Below, in pieces: positions 61,282 to 64,000 of a stretch of 64,000 bases of DNA. Numbering within the stretch: position 1 is the first letter of the stretch; the number at the start of each line of letters is the position of its first letter. A program made the translations under genes and the position numbers. Origin of the DNA: an uncultured Prevotellaceae bacterium (GTDB lineage Bacteria > Bacteroidota > Bacteroidia > Bacteroidales > Bacteroidaceae); contig ONMN01000024.1 of assembly GCA_900318885.1 (NCBI GenBank), positions 1 through 64,000 on the forward strand. The letters run 5' to 3'. The notes under the pieces are model-generated. The model did no database searches. It was not told where the DNA came from and saw only the letters and a list, made by a program, of their open reading frames with translations.

Positions 61282-61941
61282 ATGAACGCGAAGGAATTCT
61301 TTGGAAAAATGGGCAGCCTCTACCTGTGGGGGAACCTGCTGGCAATGGTCTTGGTAGTGGTGTTGCTGTGCATTGGTGTAAAGTATGGCCTCGAATACTA
61401 TACTCATCATGGTGAGGGTATTGTGGTGCCAAAGGTTCAGGGTATGACGTATAATAAAGCCCGTCTGCTGCTGGAACAGGAGGGATTAATTATTCTGGTC
61501 AGTGACTCTGGCTATAACAAGACCCTGCCTGCCGACTGTATCCTGGCTCAGACACCAGGCAATGGTACGAAAGTAAAGCAGGGGCATATCATCTACGTGA
61601 CAGTCAATTCACCGTCATCACCGTCGTTTACCATTCCTGACATTGTCGATAACTCCAGTGTTCGCGAGGCTGAAGCTAAGTTGATGGCTATGGGCTTCCG
61701 CCTGTTGCCTGCACAAACGGTACCTGGCGAGCGCGACTGGGTCTATGGCATTGTGTGTCGTGGACGTCGTGTTTCAAATGGTGACCGTATTCCCATTGAC
61801 TATCCGCTGACCTTGCTTGTGGGCGGAGGCACTATCAACGACTTGGACGATGTTGAATATGTGGACCAGTCGTATGCTGAACCCCAAGAGAATCTTGCCG
61901 ACGATTTTGAGGAGGTAACCGAACCCGTTGTAGGAGAATAA
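61282..61941 (+). CDS. Membrane-anchored PASTA-domain protein
   Basis: A 219-aa protein: short cytoplasmic N-terminus, one membrane helix (about 17-38, WGNLLAMVLVVVLLCIGV), then two PASTA domains (VPKVQGMTYNKARLLLEQEG; FTIPDIVDNSSVREAEAKLM) and a third partial unit, and an acidic tail (NLADDFEEVTEPVVGE). PASTA domains bind peptidoglycan stem peptides or muropeptides. No kinase or PBP domain is attached. It heads an operon with a pseudouridine synthase and D-Ala-D-Ala ligase, which suggests a link to cell-wall synthesis. Confidence 0.9.
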   Translation: MNAKEFFGKMGSLYLWGNLLAMVLVVVLLCIGVKYGLEYYTHHGEGIVVPKVQGMTYNKARLLLEQEGLIILVSDSGYNKTLPADCILAQTPGNGTKVKQGHIIYVTVNSPSSPSFTIPDIVDNSSVREAEAKLMAMGFRLLPAQTVPGERDWVYGIVCRGRRVSNGDRIPIDYPLTLLVGGGTINDLDDVEYVDQSYAEPQENLADDFEEVTEPVVGE

Positions 61942-61944
61942 ATC

Positions 61945-63018
61945 ATGATGACAGACATAACCGATAAGTCACAGGATCTTTTGGACGACATCGCGCTGAG
62001 CCTTGACGAAGAGGGCGATGGTCAGCTCTACGAGCATCTGCGCATGGAGGTGGATCGCGGTCAGGAGCCTGTGCGTATCGACAAATATATGTCTGAGCAT
62101 GTGCAGCATTCTTCCCGTAACCGCATTCAGAAAGCGGCAGATGCGGGTTTTGTTCATGTCAACGGCAAACCCGTCAAGAGTAATTATAAGGTTCGTGCGG
62201 GAGATATCATTACTTTGATGCTCGACCGCCCGCACTACGATACCACCATCGAGCCTGAGGATATTCCTCTCGATGTGGTCTACGAAGACGACCAGCTGAT
62301 GGTCATCAACAAACCAGCGGGTCTGGTAGTACACCCAGGTGTGGGGAATTTCCATGGGACATTGGTCAACGCCATTGCCTGGCATCTGCGCAATCTGCCC
62401 AGCTATGACCCTAACGACCCCAGCGTCGGACTGGTTCACCGTATTGACAAAGATACCAGTGGACTGCTCGTTGTTGCCAAAACCCCTGATGCCAAGACGG
62501 AGTTGGGAGCGCAGTTTTTTAATCATGACACGCATCGCAGCTATGTCGCATTAGTATGGGGCAATTTCACCGAGGACACTGGACGTATTGAGGGCAATAT
62601 CGGACGCGACCCGCGTGACCGTCAGCGCATGGCGGTATTCCCTGCAGGAGGGGATGTCGGCAAAACAGCCGTCACTCACTATCGGGTGCTCGAGCGCTAC
62701 GGCTATACCACATTGGTGGAATGTCGTTTGGAGACAGGACGTACACATCAGATAAGGGCTCATATGAAACATATCGGTCATCCGTTGTTTGCCGACGAGC
62801 GCTATGGTGGTACGGAAATTCTGCGAGGCGAGCGCACGGCATCTTATAAAGCCTACATCCAGAACTGCTTCAAGCTTTGTTCGCGTCAGGCCCTGCATGC
62901 TAAGACACTGGGATTTGTCCACCCCGTGACCCACGAACAGATGGACTTCACCAGCGAACTGGCTGACGACATGGCGGCGCTCATTGACAAATGGCGTAAC
63001 TATACTCGTCATAACTAA
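61945..63018 (+). CDS. RluA/RluD-family 23S rRNA pseudouridine synthase
   Basis: A 357-aa protein. An S4 RNA-binding domain at about 35-95 (VRIDKYMSEHVQHSSRNRIQ; GFVHVNGKPVKSNYKVRAGD) is followed by the catalytic domain with GLVHRIDKDTSGLLVVAKTP (catalytic Asp in the HRIDKDTSG motif, about 170) and later ETGRTHQIRAHMKHIGHPLF. Most likely RluD-like, making pseudouridines in 23S rRNA helix 69, but RluC or another member cannot be excluded. It starts 3 nt after the PASTA gene; the end carries an 8-bp tandem repeat. Confidence 0.93.
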   Translation: MMTDITDKSQDLLDDIALSLDEEGDGQLYEHLRMEVDRGQEPVRIDKYMSEHVQHSSRNRIQKAADAGFVHVNGKPVKSNYKVRAGDIITLMLDRPHYDTTIEPEDIPLDVVYEDDQLMVINKPAGLVVHPGVGNFHGTLVNAIAWHLRNLPSYDPNDPSVGLVHRIDKDTSGLLVVAKTPDAKTELGAQFFNHDTHRSYVALVWGNFTEDTGRIEGNIGRDPRDRQRMAVFPAGGDVGKTAVTHYRVLERYGYTTLVECRLETGRTHQIRAHMKHIGHPLFADERYGGTEILRGERTASYKAYIQNCFKLCSRQALHAKTLGFVHPVTHEQMDFTSELADDMAALIDKWRNYTRHN

Positions 63019-63048
63019 ATAACGTAATAACGGAATAACGAAATAACG
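63017..63048. repeat. 8-bp tandem repeat at a stop codon
   Basis: Four units (AAATAACG, TAATAACG, GAATAACG, AAATAACG) begin on the pseudouridine synthase stop codon (63016-63018) and fill most of the spacer before ddl. Confidence 0.85.
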
Positions 63049-63064
63049 AATAAATAAAAAATAT

Positions 63065-64000
63065 ATGAAACAACTGAAACGTAACATTGCCATCGTCTGT
63101 GGTGGCGATTCTTCAGAGCACGACGTGTCACTGCGCTCGGCTCAAGGTCTCTATTCGTTCTTCGACAAAGAGCGATACAATGTGTATATCGTCGATATCA
63201 AGGGTCAGGATTGGCACGTTGAACTGCCTGGTGGCATCACGGCAAAGATCGACCGTAACGACTTCTCGTTTGTGGAAGACGGCAAGGCCAAGCTTTTCGA
63301 TTATGCCTATATCACCATTCACGGTACTCCAGGTGAGAATGGTATCCTGCAGGGCTATTTCGACCTCGTAGACATTCCCTATTCCACAAGTGGCGTACTG
63401 ATTGAGGCTATGACGTTCGACAAGTTTGTGCTTAACCAGTATCTGCGCGGCTATGGTGTCAGTGTTGCTGACTCGTTGCTCATCCGTCGTGGTTATGAGG
63501 ATTTGGTCAGTGAGGACCAGATTGAACAGCGCATTGGAATGCCTTGCTTCGTGAAGCCTGCTACCGATGGATCGAGCTTTGGCGTGTCGAAGGTAAAGAA
63601 TAAGGACCAGTTGGCTCCTGCTCTGCGCAAGGCTATGCTCGAGAGTGATGAAGTGATGGTAGAACAGTATCTGGCAGGAACGGAAATCACCGTTGGTATC
63701 TACAAGACAAACGAGAAGACAGTGATACTGCCAATTACCGAGGTGGTAACACAGAATGAGTTCTTCGACTATGATGCCAAGTATAATGGTCAGGTACAGG
63801 AGATTACTCCAGCGCGTATCAGTGAGGATTGGGCTCGCAGGGCTCGTGAGATTACCAGCCACATCTACGATATCCTGCACTGCAACGGTATCATCCGTAT
63901 CGACTACATCATTTCGAAAGACGGTAAGATTACGATGCTCGAAGTGAATACTACTCCAGGTATGACGCCCACCAGCTTCATCCCCCAGCAGGTAAAGGCT
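63065..64000 (+). CDS. ddl: D-alanine--D-alanine ligase (cut by window edge)
   Basis: 312 codons are present from ATG 63065 (MKQLKRNIAIVCGGDSSEHD); the 3' end lies outside. The ATP-grasp features are clear: CGGDSSEHDVSL at the N-terminus, ITIHGTPGENGILQGYFDLV, PCFVKPATDGSSFGVSKV, VEQYLAGTEITVGIY and IDYIISKDGKITMLEVNTTP. The enzyme makes the D-Ala-D-Ala dipeptide for peptidoglycan. It shares an operon with the PASTA protein and pseudouridine synthase. Confidence 0.97.
   Translation, partial: MKQLKRNIAIVCGGDSSEHDVSLRSAQGLYSFFDKERYNVYIVDIKGQDWHVELPGGITAKIDRNDFSFVEDGKAKLFDYAYITIHGTPGENGILQGYFDLVDIPYSTSGVLIEAMTFDKFVLNQYLRGYGVSVADSLLIRRGYEDLVSEDQIEQRIGMPCFVKPATDGSSFGVSKVKNKDQLAPALRKAMLESDEVMVEQYLAGTEITVGIYKTNEKTVILPITEVVTQNEFFDYDAKYNGQVQEITPARISEDWARRAREITSHIYDILHCNGIIRIDYIISKDGKITMLEVNTTPGMTPTSFIPQQVKA

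Overview
The window looks like a chromosomal segment of a Bacteroidales bacterium, most likely Prevotella or a close relative. Promoters have the Bacteroidota form (TTTG or TTG, about 19-20 bp, then TAnnTTTG). Leaders are A-rich without Shine-Dalgarno sequences. There are many lipoproteins with Cys-Ser-acidic N-termini, outer-membrane beta-barrels, and C-terminal tails like type IX secretion (T9SS) sorting signals. No rRNA, tRNA or CRISPR array was seen.

Left part (1-11.9 kb, mostly minus strand): the start of an unknown gene; a hipBA-type toxin-antitoxin pair; a BlaI-like regulator followed by a small secreted protein and a large outer-membrane beta-barrel protein; an ECF sigma / anti-sigma-like / secreted-protein operon; a KefB-type antiporter and a membrane-anchored AraC regulator. 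Between these lie decayed material (two truncated gene starts facing each other at 8.3-8.5 kb, and a MATE exporter tail at 11.1-11.3 kb) and a 413-bp inverted-repeat-bounded element.

Centre (11.9-44.7 kb, all minus strand): about 33 kb and 16 genes with gaps of at most about 60 bp, read from one clear promoter at 44.7 kb. It begins with six consecutive, different MACPF (membrane attack complex/perforin) lipoproteins. A MABP-like/GLUG protein, a frameshifted GLUG protein with a T9SS-like tail and two giant surface proteins (about 1760 and 2768 aa, sharing a C-terminal half) follow. Then come a 50-aa peptide, a fimbrillin-like lipoprotein, a small membrane protein, a DUF3667 protein, a lipoprotein and a DUF4421 protein, ending at a strong hairpin. 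This is the best candidate for an undescribed system: a surface-displayed, possibly hetero-oligomeric pore-forming apparatus with giant adhesin-like partners. That role is inference.

Right part (45-64 kb, mostly plus strand): a flippase-like membrane protein; a TonB receptor / beta-propeller lipoprotein / binding protein / permease cluster resembling B12 uptake loci but with no ATPase; pepD; corA with an unusual leader (an 11-codon ORF then a possible pseudoknot); a DUF349 protein; a large RidA-fold protein; a stand-alone PBP transpeptidase; an efp-GT2-radC operon; rpmH; and a PASTA-protein / pseudouridine synthase / ddl operon that runs off the end.

Two patterns recur. Short tandem repeats, mostly of period 7 but different in sequence, begin on or next to stop codons at many junctions. 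A conserved promoter block of about 45-50 bp appears upstream of four unrelated genes.
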